Positions 1 through 8,900 are shown, numbered from the stretch's first letter. The stretch is DNA of 64,000 nt from CALCTE01 sp045585835 (GCA_045585835.1 JAZMZG010000012.1:1-64000), one strand, 5' to 3'. Made by a program: numbers and translations. Notes: a model not told the origin generated them from the letters alone.

Positions 1-778
1 AGCGATTATCACAGGTGCCGGTTTTGCTACTCTTTCTGACGGAAGATGTGGCTCGATCGGTTACGGTATCGCAACGGCTTATGCTAAAGAGGGAGCAAAC
101 CTCGTAATCACGGGTAGAAACGTATCTAAGCTTGAAAAAGCAAAGGAAGAGCTTGAAAAAGCATACGGAATTAAGGTTCTTGCAATCGCAGCTGATATCA
201 GCGCAGGTGCAGACAACGAAGCAACCGCTAATATGGTAGTTGCAAAGGCAGTTGAAGCATTCGGCAGAGTTGACGTACTCATCAACAACGCGCAGGCATC
301 TGCTTCAGGTGTAACAATCGAAAATCACACAACAGAACAGTTCGACCTTGCTATGTATTCAGGTCTTTATGCCGCTTTTTATTACATGAAAGCTTGCTAT
401 CCTTATCTTAAAGAATCAAAGGGCAGTATTATCAATTTTGCTTCGGGTGCAGGTCTTTTTGGTAATTACGGTCAATGCTCTTATGCGGCGGCAAAGGAGG
501 GCATCCGCGGTCTTTCAAGAGTTGCGGCAACGGAGTGGGCTAAGGACGGCATAAACACAAACGTGGTTTGTCCTCTTGCTTGGACCTCACAGCTTGAAAT
601 GTGGAAGAAGTACAACCCCGAGGCATTTGACGCAAACGTAAAAATGCCCCCTATGGGACATTTCGGACACAGCGAGCTTGAGATAGGCAGAGTATGCGTA
701 CAGCTCGCAAGCCCCGATTTCAAATATATGAGCGGCGAAACGCTTACACTTGAGGGCGGACTCGGTCAAAGACCCTAA
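1..778 (+). CDS. Short-chain dehydrogenase/reductase, 5'-truncated
   Basis: The reading frame is open from base 2 to the TAA at 776-778, giving 258 visible residues; the start lies outside the window. It opens with the Rossmann dinucleotide-binding motif, ITGAGF followed after a short insertion by GSIGYGIA, so only a few residues are missing. The NNA motif follows (LINNAQAS), then the catalytic Ser in INFASGAG and the YxxxK pair in SYAAAKEG. This is a classical SDR that oxidises or reduces a hydroxyl/keto substrate with NAD(P)H; the substrate cannot be told. The glycine motif is longer than the usual TGxxxGIG because of an insertion (LSDGRC), as in some enoyl-ACP-reductase-like SDRs. A hairpin follows the stop, so it probably ends its operon. 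Confidence 0.9.
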   Translation, partial: AIITGAGFATLSDGRCGSIGYGIATAYAKEGANLVITGRNVSKLEKAKEELEKAYGIKVLAIAADISAGADNEATANMVVAKAVEAFGRVDVLINNAQASASGVTIENHTTEQFDLAMYSGLYAAFYYMKACYPYLKESKGSIINFASGAGLFGNYGQCSYAAAKEGIRGLSRVAATEWAKDGINTNVVCPLAWTSQLEMWKKYNPEAFDANVKMPPMGHFGHSELEIGRVCVQLASPDFKYMSGETLTLEGGLGQRP

Positions 779-800
779 TCACACACAAAAAACAACGCAC

Positions 801-826
801 AAGCCACCTCGATTTCGGGGTGGCTT
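801..826 (+). terminator. Hairpin after the SDR gene
   Basis: An 8-bp stem, AAGCCACC (801-808) with GGTGGCTT (819-826), lies 22 bases after the SDR stop. There is no clean T tract, because the next bases are the TTGACA box of the downstream promoter, so termination may be weak. Confidence 0.55.
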
Positions 827-853
827 GACATATTTTGGGGGTTATAGTATAAT
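825..853 (+). promoter_or_regulatory. Perfect-consensus sigma-A promoter
   Basis: TTGACA (825-830), a 17-base spacer and TATAAT (848-853) match the housekeeping consensus exactly. The first two bases of the -35 box are the last two of the preceding hairpin stem. It drives the lipoprotein gene at 895. Confidence 0.9.
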
Positions 854-894
854 TAGCGTGTTATGAGCGTATATTTTCACATACGGAGGACGGT

Positions 895-1632
895 ATGAAA
901 AGGCTTGTTGTATTGTTACTTGTCTTGTCCGTGCTTTTTACTATCGGTTGCAAAAGCAAGGACGTTTCGAGTATGAGTGACGATGAAATATTGCAAAGCA
1001 TAAGCGCCAACGACCTATACGGAACGTGGAAACCCGTCGGTGAGCATGGCAATAAGCTCACTCTTTCCTCGTCTTATGCAAAGTATGCAGACCAATACGG
1101 AGCTTGGAGCTACGGCGATAATAAAATACGCATACAGATAGGTGACGGCGCCGCTTTCTATTGCAACGTGTTGGTCAAGGATAAAAAAATACGACTTGAG
1201 CTTGACGGTCATCTGTTTGTAAGAGATGAGCAGATAACGGCACACGAGCTTACAACGGAGAATATATTGGATTATTTCGAGCTGTCGCATATAGACTTTT
1301 GGCAAGAAAATGACGGTGCGATGTGGTATTCCAGAGAGTATGCGCTCACACTTAAAAAAGAATATGAAAATTGCTTTGCCGATGGGATAGAGATAAATGC
1401 AGAGCTTACTAAAATCTATTACGATTACAATATAGATTATGAAGCTCAAACGATGGAAATTACTTTAAAAGACGAAAGCTATACAGAACAAACGGAAAAC
1501 TCAAACGGTACTACAAAAGACGGTAAGCTCGTGCTTCTCAATTCAATATTGAAGGAAGGAGAAAGCTACAGTTTCCCGACGATATCGAATATAAATATTA
1601 CGTCTGTTTTCGGAAAGATATATATAATTTGA
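895..1632 (+). CDS. Putative lipoprotein of unknown function
   Basis: A 245-aa protein with a lipoprotein signal: MKR, a hydrophobic stretch and a lipobox-like TIGC with the lipidated Cys near residue 19. It is therefore expected on the outer face of the membrane. A GGAGG site at 885-889 fixes the ATG at 895. The mature part is acidic and mixed alpha/beta, with sequence such as LYGTWKPVGEHG near the N-terminus that recalls small beta-barrel lipoproteins, but I do not recognise a family. It is a single-gene unit, with a perfect promoter upstream and a strong hairpin downstream. Confidence 0.8.
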   Translation: MKRLVVLLLVLSVLFTIGCKSKDVSSMSDDEILQSISANDLYGTWKPVGEHGNKLTLSSSYAKYADQYGAWSYGDNKIRIQIGDGAAFYCNVLVKDKKIRLELDGHLFVRDEQITAHELTTENILDYFELSHIDFWQENDGAMWYSREYALTLKKEYENCFADGIEINAELTKIYYDYNIDYEAQTMEITLKDESYTEQTENSNGTTKDGKLVLLNSILKEGESYSFPTISNINITSVFGKIYII

Positions 1633-1636
1633 CAAA

Positions 1637-1673
1637 AAAGAGCTTGGCGAAAAAAGCCAAGCTCTTTAATTTA
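1637..1673 (+). terminator. Rho-independent terminator
   Basis: A 12-bp perfect stem, AAAGAGCTTGGC (1637-1648) with GCCAAGCTCTTT (1656-1667), is followed by TAATTTATT. It ends the lipoprotein transcript. Confidence 0.85.
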
Positions 1674-1762
1674 TTGCTTGTTAAGCTTGTTTAAAGGCGA
1701 GGCGTTGCCTTATGAAAGACACTCCAAAATCCCAAGTTTTTTGACGAAGAGATAATAAATAA

Positions 1763-1793
1763 AAATTCCAAGAACTCAAAGCCCTTGGAATTT
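1763..1793 (-). terminator. Terminator of tRNA-Pro(CGG)
   Basis: Read on the minus strand, AAATTCCAAG pairs with CTTGGAATTT and is followed by TTATTTATT. It starts directly after the tRNA CCA end. Confidence 0.8.
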
Positions 1794-1794
1794 C

Positions 1795-1871
1795 TGGTCG
1801 GAGTGATGTGATTTGAACACACGACCTCTTGGTCCCGAACCAAGCGCTCTACCAAACTGAGCCACACCCCG
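1795..1871 (-). tRNA. tRNA-Pro, anticodon CGG
   Basis: A 77-nt cloverleaf on the minus strand. The acceptor CGGGGTG pairs with CACTCCG, and the 3' ACCA is encoded. The anticodon arm is CTTGG-TTCGGGA-CCAAG, giving anticodon CGG, which reads CCG proline codons. The T arm is GTGTG-TTCAAAT-CACAT. Confidence 0.95.
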
Positions 1872-1892
1872 AAATATTCTTAATACTCGCAA

Positions 1893-1921
1893 ATTATATC
1901 ACAAAACCAAAGTGAATGCAA
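1893..1921 (-). promoter_or_regulatory. Promoter of tRNA-Pro(CGG)
   Basis: On the minus strand TTGCAT, 17 bases, TATAAT, ending about 20 bases before the tRNA. The block around it (GGTATTGCATTC) is shared with the promoter of the other tRNA-Pro at 9617-9645. Confidence 0.8.
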
Positions 1922-1980
1922 TACCTTTATCCGAAAAAAACGAGCTTTAAAAAAATAAGATTTTCTTTACAGTAACCGTA

Positions 1981-2009
1981 TTGACTTTAAGCAACTTTTA
2001 CATTATCAT
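1981..2009 (+). promoter_or_regulatory. Promoter of the tautomerase/DUF3842 pair
   Basis: TTGACT (1981-1986), 17 bases, TATCAT (2004-2009), placed 35 bases before the tautomerase start. Confidence 0.7.
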
Positions 2010-2044
2010 AAAATCATAGAAATTTATTCATAAAGGAGAAAATT

Positions 2045-2269
2045 ATGCCTTACATAAAGATAAAATGTTATCCGAAAGACGAAAAAATAAAGAAGGAAGT
2101 CGCACGCAAAATAAGCGATACTTTCCTTGAGCTTTGGGGCTGTCCCAAGGAAGCGATCTCCGTATCGTTTGAGGAAGTAGAGCCTGCCGATTGGGACAAG
2201 GTTGTAGAAAACGAAATAAATCCGAATGTTGAAAATATGTTTATCCTTTCGGGAGAGATAAAAAAGTAA
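2045..2269 (+). CDS. 4-oxalocrotonate tautomerase-family protein
   Basis: A 74-aa protein beginning MPYIKIKCYP. The family's catalytic residue is Pro1, exposed after removal of Met, and it is present here (Met-Pro-Tyr-Ile). Small tautomerases interconvert enol and keto acids as homo- or hetero-oligomers of beta-alpha-beta units; 60-80 residues is the normal size. The Trp-containing middle (LELWGCPKEAISVSFEEV) fits the short tautomerase fold, but the substrate is unknown. A ribosome site AAAGGAG lies 7 bases before the ATG. DUF3842 follows after 32 bases, so they are probably co-transcribed. Confidence 0.85.
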   Translation: MPYIKIKCYPKDEKIKKEVARKISDTFLELWGCPKEAISVSFEEVEPADWDKVVENEINPNVENMFILSGEIKK

Positions 2270-2301
2270 GCGCCGTCGGCACTTTTTAAGGAGAGGTATT
2301 T

Positions 2302-2721
2302 ATGAATATCGTAATTATAGACGGTCAGGGCGGTCATCTCGGCGCACAGCTCGTGAAGGAGATAGTATCAAGATTTCCAAGCGAAGACCTTACGGCTATA
2401 GGCACTAACGCAGTTGCGGCGGCGTCTATGCTTAAAGCGGGAGCAAAAAAAGCGGCAGCGGGGGAGAATCCGGCGATAGTAGCTTGCCGCAAGGCAGACG
2501 TCATCATCGGACCGATAGGAATCGTTATTGCTGATTCGCTTCTCGGGGAAGTAACACCAAAAATGGCAACTGCTATAGGGCAAGCGGATGCTGTCAGAAT
2601 ACTAATACCGATGAACAAATGTGAAAACCTTGTTGCAGGCGTAGCAAATTTAAATACATCTGCGCAGATTGAAGACGCTATGGATAAACTATGCGATGTG
2701 ATAAAAGACAAAAAACGATAA
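2302..2721 (+). CDS. DUF3842 family protein
   Basis: A 139-aa protein starting MNIVIIDGQGGHLGAQL, a Rossmann-like beta strand and glycine loop typical of DUF3842. Other hallmarks are GTNAVAAASMLKAGA and the IIGPIGIVIADSLLGE segment near residues 73-88. The family is widespread in Clostridia and has no assigned reaction; the fold suggests a nucleotide or cofactor site, which is inference. AAGGAG precedes the ATG. The region is alanine-rich without membrane segments, so a cytoplasmic location is expected. Confidence 0.85.
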   Translation: MNIVIIDGQGGHLGAQLVKEIVSRFPSEDLTAIGTNAVAAASMLKAGAKKAAAGENPAIVACRKADVIIGPIGIVIADSLLGEVTPKMATAIGQADAVRILIPMNKCENLVAGVANLNTSAQIEDAMDKLCDVIKDKKR

Positions 2722-2737
2722 AGTTTCGTAAATTGAC

Positions 2738-2766
2738 TTGTATTTACTACGATTTTATGATACAAT
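2738..2766 (+). promoter_or_regulatory. Promoter of the ECF/kinase operon
   Basis: TTGTAT (2738-2743), 17 bases, TACAAT (2761-2766) with an extended -10 TG at 2758-2759. Transcription should start near 2773, exactly at the first stem of the leader RNA. Confidence 0.75.
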
Positions 2767-2772
2767 TTTTGT

Positions 2773-2843
2773 GTCGCTTATGAAAAGCGACCGCAGGGGC
2801 AGAAGTTCCTTAAATTAAGCAGATTTTGATTTAATGTGCTATG
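2773..2843 (+). promoter_or_regulatory. Structured leader RNA, candidate unassigned riboswitch
   Basis: About 70 nt between the predicted transcription start and an intrinsic terminator that precedes a transporter gene. It begins with a 7-bp hairpin GTCGCTT/AAGCGAC. Next is AGGGGC-AGAA-GTTCCT, a stem with two GU pairs. Then TTAAAT pairs with ATTTAA, and the loop between them carries AGCA that can pair with TGCT just downstream, an H-type pseudoknot geometry. It does not match the TPP, FMN, cobalamin, THF, preQ1-I, preQ1-II, ZTP, fluoride or guanidine consensus as I remember them. The arrangement promoter, compact fold, terminator, transporter is what a metabolite riboswitch looks like; the ligand is unknown. 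Confidence 0.5.
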
Positions 2844-2882
2844 AAGGCATTGTTATCTCTAAAGGGATAATAATGCCTTTTT
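2844..2882 (+). terminator. Attenuator hairpin before the ECF S-component gene
   Basis: AAGGCATTGTTATC (2844-2857) pairs over 14 positions (one GU) with GATAATAATGCCTT (2866-2879), followed by a T run. It lies 23 bases upstream of the ATG at 2905, inside the transcript, so it can only serve as a conditional terminator. Confidence 0.8.
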
Positions 2883-2904
2883 ATGTAAAAGAGAGGAACG
2901 ATTT

Positions 2905-3459
2905 ATGAAAAAAAATAAACTTTTTAAATTGGTACTTGCGGCGCTCTTTTTTGCGCTTGCGTACCTTATGCCGTATTTAACGGGACAGATTTCCGAGATA
3001 GGTTCTATGCTTTGCCCGATGCATATACCCGTGCTTTTGTGCGGATTTATTTGCGGCGCACCTTGGGGGCTTGCTGTTGGATTTATCGCACCGCTTATGC
3101 GCTCCGTATTAACGGGCGGATTTCCGCCAATGTTTCCGACCGCACTTTGTATGGCGTTTGAGCTTGCCGCATACGGTGCAGTAAGCGGGCTTATGCATAA
3201 GATTTTACCTCGCAAGAAGCTCTATATCTATTGCTCCTTGATTGTATCAATGATAGTCGGACGAATAGTTTGGGCACTTGCGATGCTTACGGTTTTGGGT
3301 ATAAACGGCAAAAGCTTTACGTTTTCCGCATTTCTTTCGGGTGCGGTGACGAACGCAATACCCGGAATCATCGTGCAGATAGTGTTGGTGCCGATTATCG
3401 TTATGCTTATAGACGGCCTTAAAATTTTTAAACTGAGAGATCAAAATGAACGAAACTGA
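2905..3459 (+). CDS. ECF transporter S component
   Basis: A 184-aa integral membrane protein with about six hydrophobic segments, the size and layout of the substrate-capture (S) subunit of energy-coupling-factor vitamin transporters. Family-typical sequence includes LTGQISEIGSMLCPMHIPVL (about residues 25-44), GFICGAPWGLAVGFIAPL and a C-terminal GAVTNAIPGIIVQI. S components bind a vitamin or precursor and work with a shared EcfA/A'/T module, which is not in the window. The ligand cannot be read from sequence; the adjacent kinase and the attenuated leader suggest salvage of something phosphorylated on entry. The 3' end overlaps the kinase start by 14 bases. Confidence 0.85.
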   Translation: MKKNKLFKLVLAALFFALAYLMPYLTGQISEIGSMLCPMHIPVLLCGFICGAPWGLAVGFIAPLMRSVLTGGFPPMFPTALCMAFELAAYGAVSGLMHKILPRKKLYIYCSLIVSMIVGRIVWALAMLTVLGINGKSFTFSAFLSGAVTNAIPGIIVQIVLVPIIVMLIDGLKIFKLRDQNERN

Positions 3460-4522
3460 AAAAACGATCGGAAGAACCCGAGAACTTCTTATAGGGCATT
3501 GTAAGACTTATCCTAAGCTGAAAGCGGAGGATATTTTTAAATATTTGTATCAAAGCTGCTTCGGATGCGAGCATCTGCTTGAAGACAATGGTACGGCTCT
3601 TGAGTATATAATGCGCGAATACGAAACGGCAGACAAAAGCAAAAAGCCGTATATAGAAGCTCTTGACGGAGAATACAGCCGCATTTACCTTTCGTGTATA
3701 CAAGACGGACTTTCCCCGAAAACACTTGCAAGACTGTTTTATCTTTCTTCAAGGAAAGAAACGGACGGCCAAGATGAGCTGATAAAGAAGCTCAAGACAG
3801 CAAGCGAACTTTCAAAAGAGGGGGAATTCCCTTTCGGATACGATGAATTTGAAGAAAAGCTTGATAAGTGGCAAAATGAAGGTTATATGCCCATACACCA
3901 TTCAAAAGAGTTTAGACAAGCATACAAACCTGCCTATAGGGTTATTGCAAACAGATACGCAAAATTCCTCCCTCTTTTTGCTAAGTTAGATAAGCTGTCA
4001 AAAAACGAATATGTAACCATAGCCATAGAGGGAGGCAGTGCAAGCGGGAAGTCCACGCTTGCGAATATACTCGGAGAAGTATATGACTGTAATGTGTTTC
4101 ATACCGACGATTTCTTTTTACGCCCCGAACAGCGCACGAAAGAGCGTTTTGAGGAAGTTGGCGGCAACCTTGACAGAGAACGCTTTTATGAAGAGGTTAT
4201 AAAAGCGGTAAAGGGAAACGAAACCGTTAATTACAGACCGTTTGACTGTCAAACGCAAAGTTTGGCGGACGAGATAAGCGTTACGCCTAAAAAGCTGACC
4301 GTGGTCGAGGGTGTGTATTCTATGCACACGGCATTCGGAAAATATTACGACCTTGCCGTATTTTTGGATATAGATGCGGAATATCAACGAAAGCGCATAG
4401 TAAAGCGTAACGCCCCCAAACTTGCCGAGCGATTTTTCGGTGAATGGATACCGCTTGAAAACAAGTATTTTTCGCTAATGAAAATAAAAGAAAATTGCGA
4501 TGTCGTAATAAAAATAGAATAA
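3446..4522 (+). CDS. Uridine-kinase-like P-loop kinase with N-terminal domain
   Basis: A 358-aa protein. Residues 1 to about 185 form an extra helical domain with conserved-looking CFGCEHLLED and HHSKEFRQAYKPAYRVI. The rest is a uridine/pantothenate/nicotinamide-riboside-type kinase domain: Walker A GGSASGKST near residue 196, substrate-side FHTDDFFL, then NLDRERFYEEV and NYRPFDC. These families phosphorylate a hydroxyl of a nucleoside or vitamin using ATP. Translation is coupled to the ECF S component by a 14-base overlap, so the substrate is probably what that transporter brings in. A bidirectional terminator overlaps its stop. Which small molecule is phosphorylated is not decidable from sequence. 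Confidence 0.8.
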   Translation: MNETEKTIGRTRELLIGHCKTYPKLKAEDIFKYLYQSCFGCEHLLEDNGTALEYIMREYETADKSKKPYIEALDGEYSRIYLSCIQDGLSPKTLARLFYLSSRKETDGQDELIKKLKTASELSKEGEFPFGYDEFEEKLDKWQNEGYMPIHHSKEFRQAYKPAYRVIANRYAKFLPLFAKLDKLSKNEYVTIAIEGGSASGKSTLANILGEVYDCNVFHTDDFFLRPEQRTKERFEEVGGNLDRERFYEEVIKAVKGNETVNYRPFDCQTQSLADEISVTPKKLTVVEGVYSMHTAFGKYYDLAVFLDIDAEYQRKRIVKRNAPKLAERFFGEWIPLENKYFSLMKIKENCDVVIKIE

Positions 4523-4554
4523 AAAAATTCCTCGCTTTTGCGAGGAATTTTTTT
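4522..4554. terminator. Bidirectional terminator between convergent genes
   Basis: AAAAAATTCCTCGC (4522-4535), a TTTT loop and GCGAGGAATTTTTTT (4540-4554). It has an A run on one side and a T run on the other, so it serves both the kinase (plus) and the DUF4956 gene (minus). Confidence 0.9.
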
Positions 4555-5224
4555 ATCCGTCTTTGCGGCAATCTACAATAGAAACCGTAAGTACGCCGGG
4601 TAATTGCTTGACAGCAGTCAAGGCGCTAAGTTTTTGACCTTTAACGCCGATTTCGTAGATAGCCTCGGTGTACTTACCGGTGTCTACAGAAGAAGATAAA
4701 GTATAAGGTATTTTCTCCTTAACAAGTACTTCTTCGGTTTTATTAAGCGAGCTGATTTGTTCGCAGCGGACTATCAGTAAGAACGGTTTGTTTGATTTGT
4801 CCATAAATTTTACGGATATTAAACATATAAGTCCCGCTACGGCACAGCCGATTACCGTTAGTAAATAAAAACCCGCACCGGAAGTAATACCGGAGGCTAC
4901 TGCCCAAAATAAGAATGCGGTGTCTGCAGGATCCTTTACGGCAGTACGGAAACGTACGATGGAAAGTGCACCTACCATACCAAGCGAGAGTGCAAGGTTA
5001 GAGGTGATGGTAAGCACCATAGTTGCTGTTATGGCGCAAATAAGAAGCAGACTGATCATAAAGCTGCGACCAACGGCAACCTTGCGCATTGTAATTTTAT
5101 AAATAAACAGAATGAAGATACCGGCTATTATGGAAAAGAAAAGACCGAGTATTATTTGCAGCAGCGAGAGACTGCCGTCAAGCCGTTCCAACACACTGTT
5201 TTTGATCATATCAAGGAAATTCAT
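4553..5224 (-). CDS. DUF4956 membrane protein
   Basis: A 223-aa protein with three to four membrane segments (about residues 22-45, 55-75, 105-135) and a soluble C-terminal half of about 85 residues. The loop ALSIVRFRTAVKDPADTAFL (about 86-105) is the family signature. DUF4956 proteins are almost always found with VTC and CotH proteins, as here, and are thought to form a membrane platform for polyphosphate- or kinase-related surface chemistry; no reaction is proven. It is the last gene of the CotH-VTC-DUF4956 operon, 13 bases after the VTC stop. Confidence 0.88.
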   Translation of the reverse strand: MNFLDMIKNSVLERLDGSLSLLQIILGLFFSIIAGIFILFIYKITMRKVAVGRSFMISLLLICAITATMVLTITSNLALSLGMVGALSIVRFRTAVKDPADTAFLFWAVASGITSGAGFYLLTVIGCAVAGLICLISVKFMDKSNKPFLLIVRCEQISSLNKTEEVLVKEKIPYTLSSSVDTGKYTEAIYEIGVKGQKLSALTAVKQLPGVLTVSIVDCRKDG

Positions 5225-5237
5225 TTTTTAATTCCTC

Positions 5238-5906
5238 CTATCTAAACTCTTCGCGGCAAAGCGCATATTTTGAAAGGGAAAGCTGAGGTGCTTGTACATA
5301 GGTAAGCTTTCGGGCGAAAGCGGGGATATGTTTTCCGTATTTTATCTCCATAACCACGTATCCGGGCTTTAAAACAGTCTTACCGTGAAGACCTTCATCT
5401 GTTAAAACGCTCATATCAGGCGGTATTACTTCAATATTTCGGTCAAAGGTCAGCCGAAAATCACTTCCCGGATGATAAAAAGCATCTCGTACGTACCGGA
5501 TCCCGATAACGGGTTGCAGTGCTTTTGCCTGTATCTGTTGTACAAGCTCTTGGGCTGTAGATGAGAATTGTTCCCAAGCGCCCGGCTTTATAAGAATATC
5601 AAATTGCGTTTTTTGAATGGGTGCGGAGATCTTTTGAGTGAGAATACCTTGCTTGTCCTTGCGTTCCAGCTTAATAAAAGTATCGCTGTGGTCATAAGTG
5701 CGTACACGAAACTTACTGTGAAGCGCCAAACCGTCCAATTTTTCATAAAGACCCGTATTTTCGGGATCGTCAAAATAGACCGATGTGATGGTATAAGTGC
5801 CGTTTTCACCGTGGGGGTCGGGGCGCAAGGTGTCGAGTGCCCGTCCTTTGAGCATAAGATATTGGTCATAGGTCAAAATATACTTTTCTTCATGTCGTGA
5901 AAGCAT
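5238..5906 (-). CDS. VTC-domain polyphosphate polymerase-like protein
   Basis: A 222-aa protein covering a single VTC (tunnel) domain. Basic and acidic tunnel residues typical of VTC4-type polyphosphate polymerases are visible: RHEEKY at the start, SVYFDDP, KFRVRTYD, KLERKDKQG, RYVRDAF, FRLTFDRN, VVMEIKYG and a terminal SKYALCREEF. By homology it would make polyphosphate from ATP, presumably at the inner membrane face beside DUF4956. RBS GAGGTG lies within the last codons of the CotH gene, two bases separate the genes, and translation is probably coupled. Polymerase activity of bacterial single-domain VTC proteins is inference from yeast. Confidence 0.88.
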   Translation of the reverse strand: MLSRHEEKYILTYDQYLMLKGRALDTLRPDPHGENGTYTITSVYFDDPENTGLYEKLDGLALHSKFRVRTYDHSDTFIKLERKDKQGILTQKISAPIQKTQFDILIKPGAWEQFSSTAQELVQQIQAKALQPVIGIRYVRDAFYHPGSDFRLTFDRNIEVIPPDMSVLTDEGLHGKTVLKPGYVVMEIKYGKHIPAFARKLTYVQAPQLSLSKYALCREEFR

Positions 5907-5908
5907 TT

Positions 5909-8900
5909 TTACACCTCGAATCCGTAGTTACGCATTTGCTCTTCGGAAAGACCGAAGAAGTTTTTGATGTCGGGGATAAAGTAACCGTTTCGCTTGCGGG
6001 CAAAGTCTCGCAGTTTTTCAACACGGTTTTCCCAAGAATTGACGCTACCGCCCCAACGGTTGCACTCTTTGGCCATATCTGCTTGTAAAAAGGCTTGAAA
6101 TTCATCAATGCGCCGAACGACAACTTCTTCGTTCCAAACCGTATTCACCTGATAGGCGATCCGTCGTATAAACTTATCGCGAAATTCTGAATTTTTCAGT
6201 AGCTTTACAACTAAAACTCGGGACATAATATCTCTTGACCATATATTACCCATTGTTAAATTCGCTGCTGTTAAATCAATAGCGGAGTTTTTGAATGCCA
6301 TATCTGTGTCAAATAAAGCCCAGTGCCACTCAAGCTCATCGGTGCAGAAAAATTTGACGTTGCCGAGATCCGTGTTACCTATCCACATTTGTGTAATGAC
6401 GTTGTCGATATAGTTGTCCTCGTTTATTTGAGAGAGAACGTAATCATAATGCGTTTTTTGGGAAAGGTCGTTACTGCGGGCATAGTTTTGCAGATTAGTG
6501 TATTTGCTTGATAAAACGCCGGTCCAATTTGCAATTGTGACGTCATCTGCATCTACGTTGAAATTTGCGGCGACATATTGGTCCGTCAACTTTTCACGGA
6601 TAAAGTAAATACCCCAGTACTCGCCGTTTAAATACAATACTACAGGACGATACTGCTGTACGGGAATCCCCAAATAATCATAGGCAAGTGAGGTGATCAT
6701 TTCGTCACGTATTTTCGAACCGTAGGCATCTTGACCGCCGGCCCTTAGCACGAAGCTTTGATATTTGTCAATGCCTTTGTCGCCGAATAAGGAATAATTC
6801 AGACTTGAGGCACCGTATTTGCCTCGAAACATACAAGCAAGTGATTTTTTGTCGTTTACTCGAGAGTAGCCGCCGAATATTTTTATTCCGCAGGGCTCGT
6901 AAAATCCCAAAGTGCCGTCTTCTTCAAAAAGAGAAACCGAGGCACTTTTCTCCCAATTCTTCCAGTAATTTGCCCCTTTATAAGGATACTTTTCTTTAAT
7001 GTTAGGCCCGTCAACGTATATACCCGAATTATAATCCCAAAGGTTTTTCGGAGTCGTCACAAGACAGACCGTACTAAGCGTATCACCCTCGTTTACAAGA
7101 TAAGTGAGATCGACTATCTCGGAACGGTCAGCTCCGGGCTCGTATGCGACGACTCTGAATACCGTTGTTTTTTTGATAACGATGGGATCTGTGTATCTCT
7201 TTGATGAGCGTGTGGGAACGCTGCAATCTGTAGTGTAGTAAATCTCTCCGGGTGCCGAAAAGGAAATATTTAGTGCTGTTACGTCGTCATAAGCCCCTTG
7301 GGGAAGTAATGCTACGGGTGCTTTGGAAATTTTGGCGGCTTCGGAGTTTTGGGCGTTTGGAGTAGGTTTACCAAGAAGCTCAAAAGCTGATTTTCCTTTG
7401 GGTCTGCCCCAAGCTTGATCTCCGGATAAAGCCGGTAGTATCGCATAGTCAACGATAACGTTATCTTTTGTGAGATATAGCTTATCTCCGGCGGCAGATA
7501 GGTTAAACGGCAAGTAGGAATAACCATTTCGTAAGTTCTTGCCGCTCTCCTCAAGCAAAATAACCAAATATTTGCCGGGCGACAAGGTCACGCTTGGCAG
7601 AGGGTATTTTGAAAGGTCGGAGGAGTCGGTCATACAGTATTCTGAAAGATCTATATCCGTCTTTCCCGCATTGTAAAGCTCCACCCAATCGGTAGTGCTG
7701 CCATAGGGACCTTTTAGGTATGAACTGTTGGAGCTCATTAACTCCGTGATACGCAGAGCATCGGGAAGGGCTGAACTTGCAAAGACTTCCGCTCCGCCTT
7801 TATTGTTTTCATAACCTAAAGAGACAGGCAGGAAATCGTAGGATTCACTATTTTTGACGTCTAAAAGGCTAATGCTTTGCCCCATAGGAGGTTCGGTGCA
7901 TACGACGGGAGTTGCAAGTAGGAAATCGGGCCCCATCAGATATACCGTTTCGCCTACTGAAAGCCCAAATCCCGTGCTTTGCTTTCCAACTGCGTAGGTC
8001 ACGTATTCTCCGGGTTTAAGCTCTTGCTTTGGTAGGGGATATGCGTAGGCATCACTTCCGTCGGATAGATACCACCCTAAAGTGTTGACGGTTTCGGCAC
8101 TGCGATTACAAATCTCCACAGCATCAACAAGCTGTTTGTTAAAGGGGACACCCGCAGAATTTAAGAGAACTTCACTGATTACAAGGGGACTTACGGAATT
8201 GATACGGTCGACACTCGCCTGATAGCTGCCTTCTTCAGTATTGGGATAAGCAAGGCTGGGGGCCATAGCGGTATAATCACCGTCTGTAAAGGCGAGAGAA
8301 GTGTTTTCTGAAATATAAGAAATATCCAATGTTGCATAATTGCCGTTTGGGTCACTTAAGCAAAGAACTTCACCTACACTCAAGCTGAAGTTTGCGTGAA
8401 TATGGCCTTCTTGGGTAACGTAGTTGCCCCCGTCGCAGAAAATCAGTACGTAACTGTCGGCGGGAACGGACATTTCGGGAAGTCGATAGCGAAAACGCTC
8501 TGCGGTGCTATCGGATATTGCCCAACCGGAAAGTGAAATCGGTTTATCCGTGGTGTTATGCAGTTCCACAATGTCCGAAAAAACGCCTTTTTCATCGGGT
8601 AAAACAGATTGATTTGCAATCAAAACTTCACTTATCTGCAGAGAAATAGCATTGGAAGGCGTACCTTCTCTGAAGGCCTTTTCGCCTTGCTCGTTGTTTG
8701 CAAAGCCGGGGCTCGGCTTGTCGCTGACAAGGTAAGCTCCGTTTACCAAAACCATTACTTGATCCGCATTAAGACTGCGTACTTTAGTTTGGGCAATAGT
8801 CTTGCCGTTTGGAGCTTGTAACTGAATGCTGTCCCGCCCGGAAGAAGATAGTGCAAACCCGATGGCATCTTTGTCAAAAAATACCACGCGATATTCTCCT

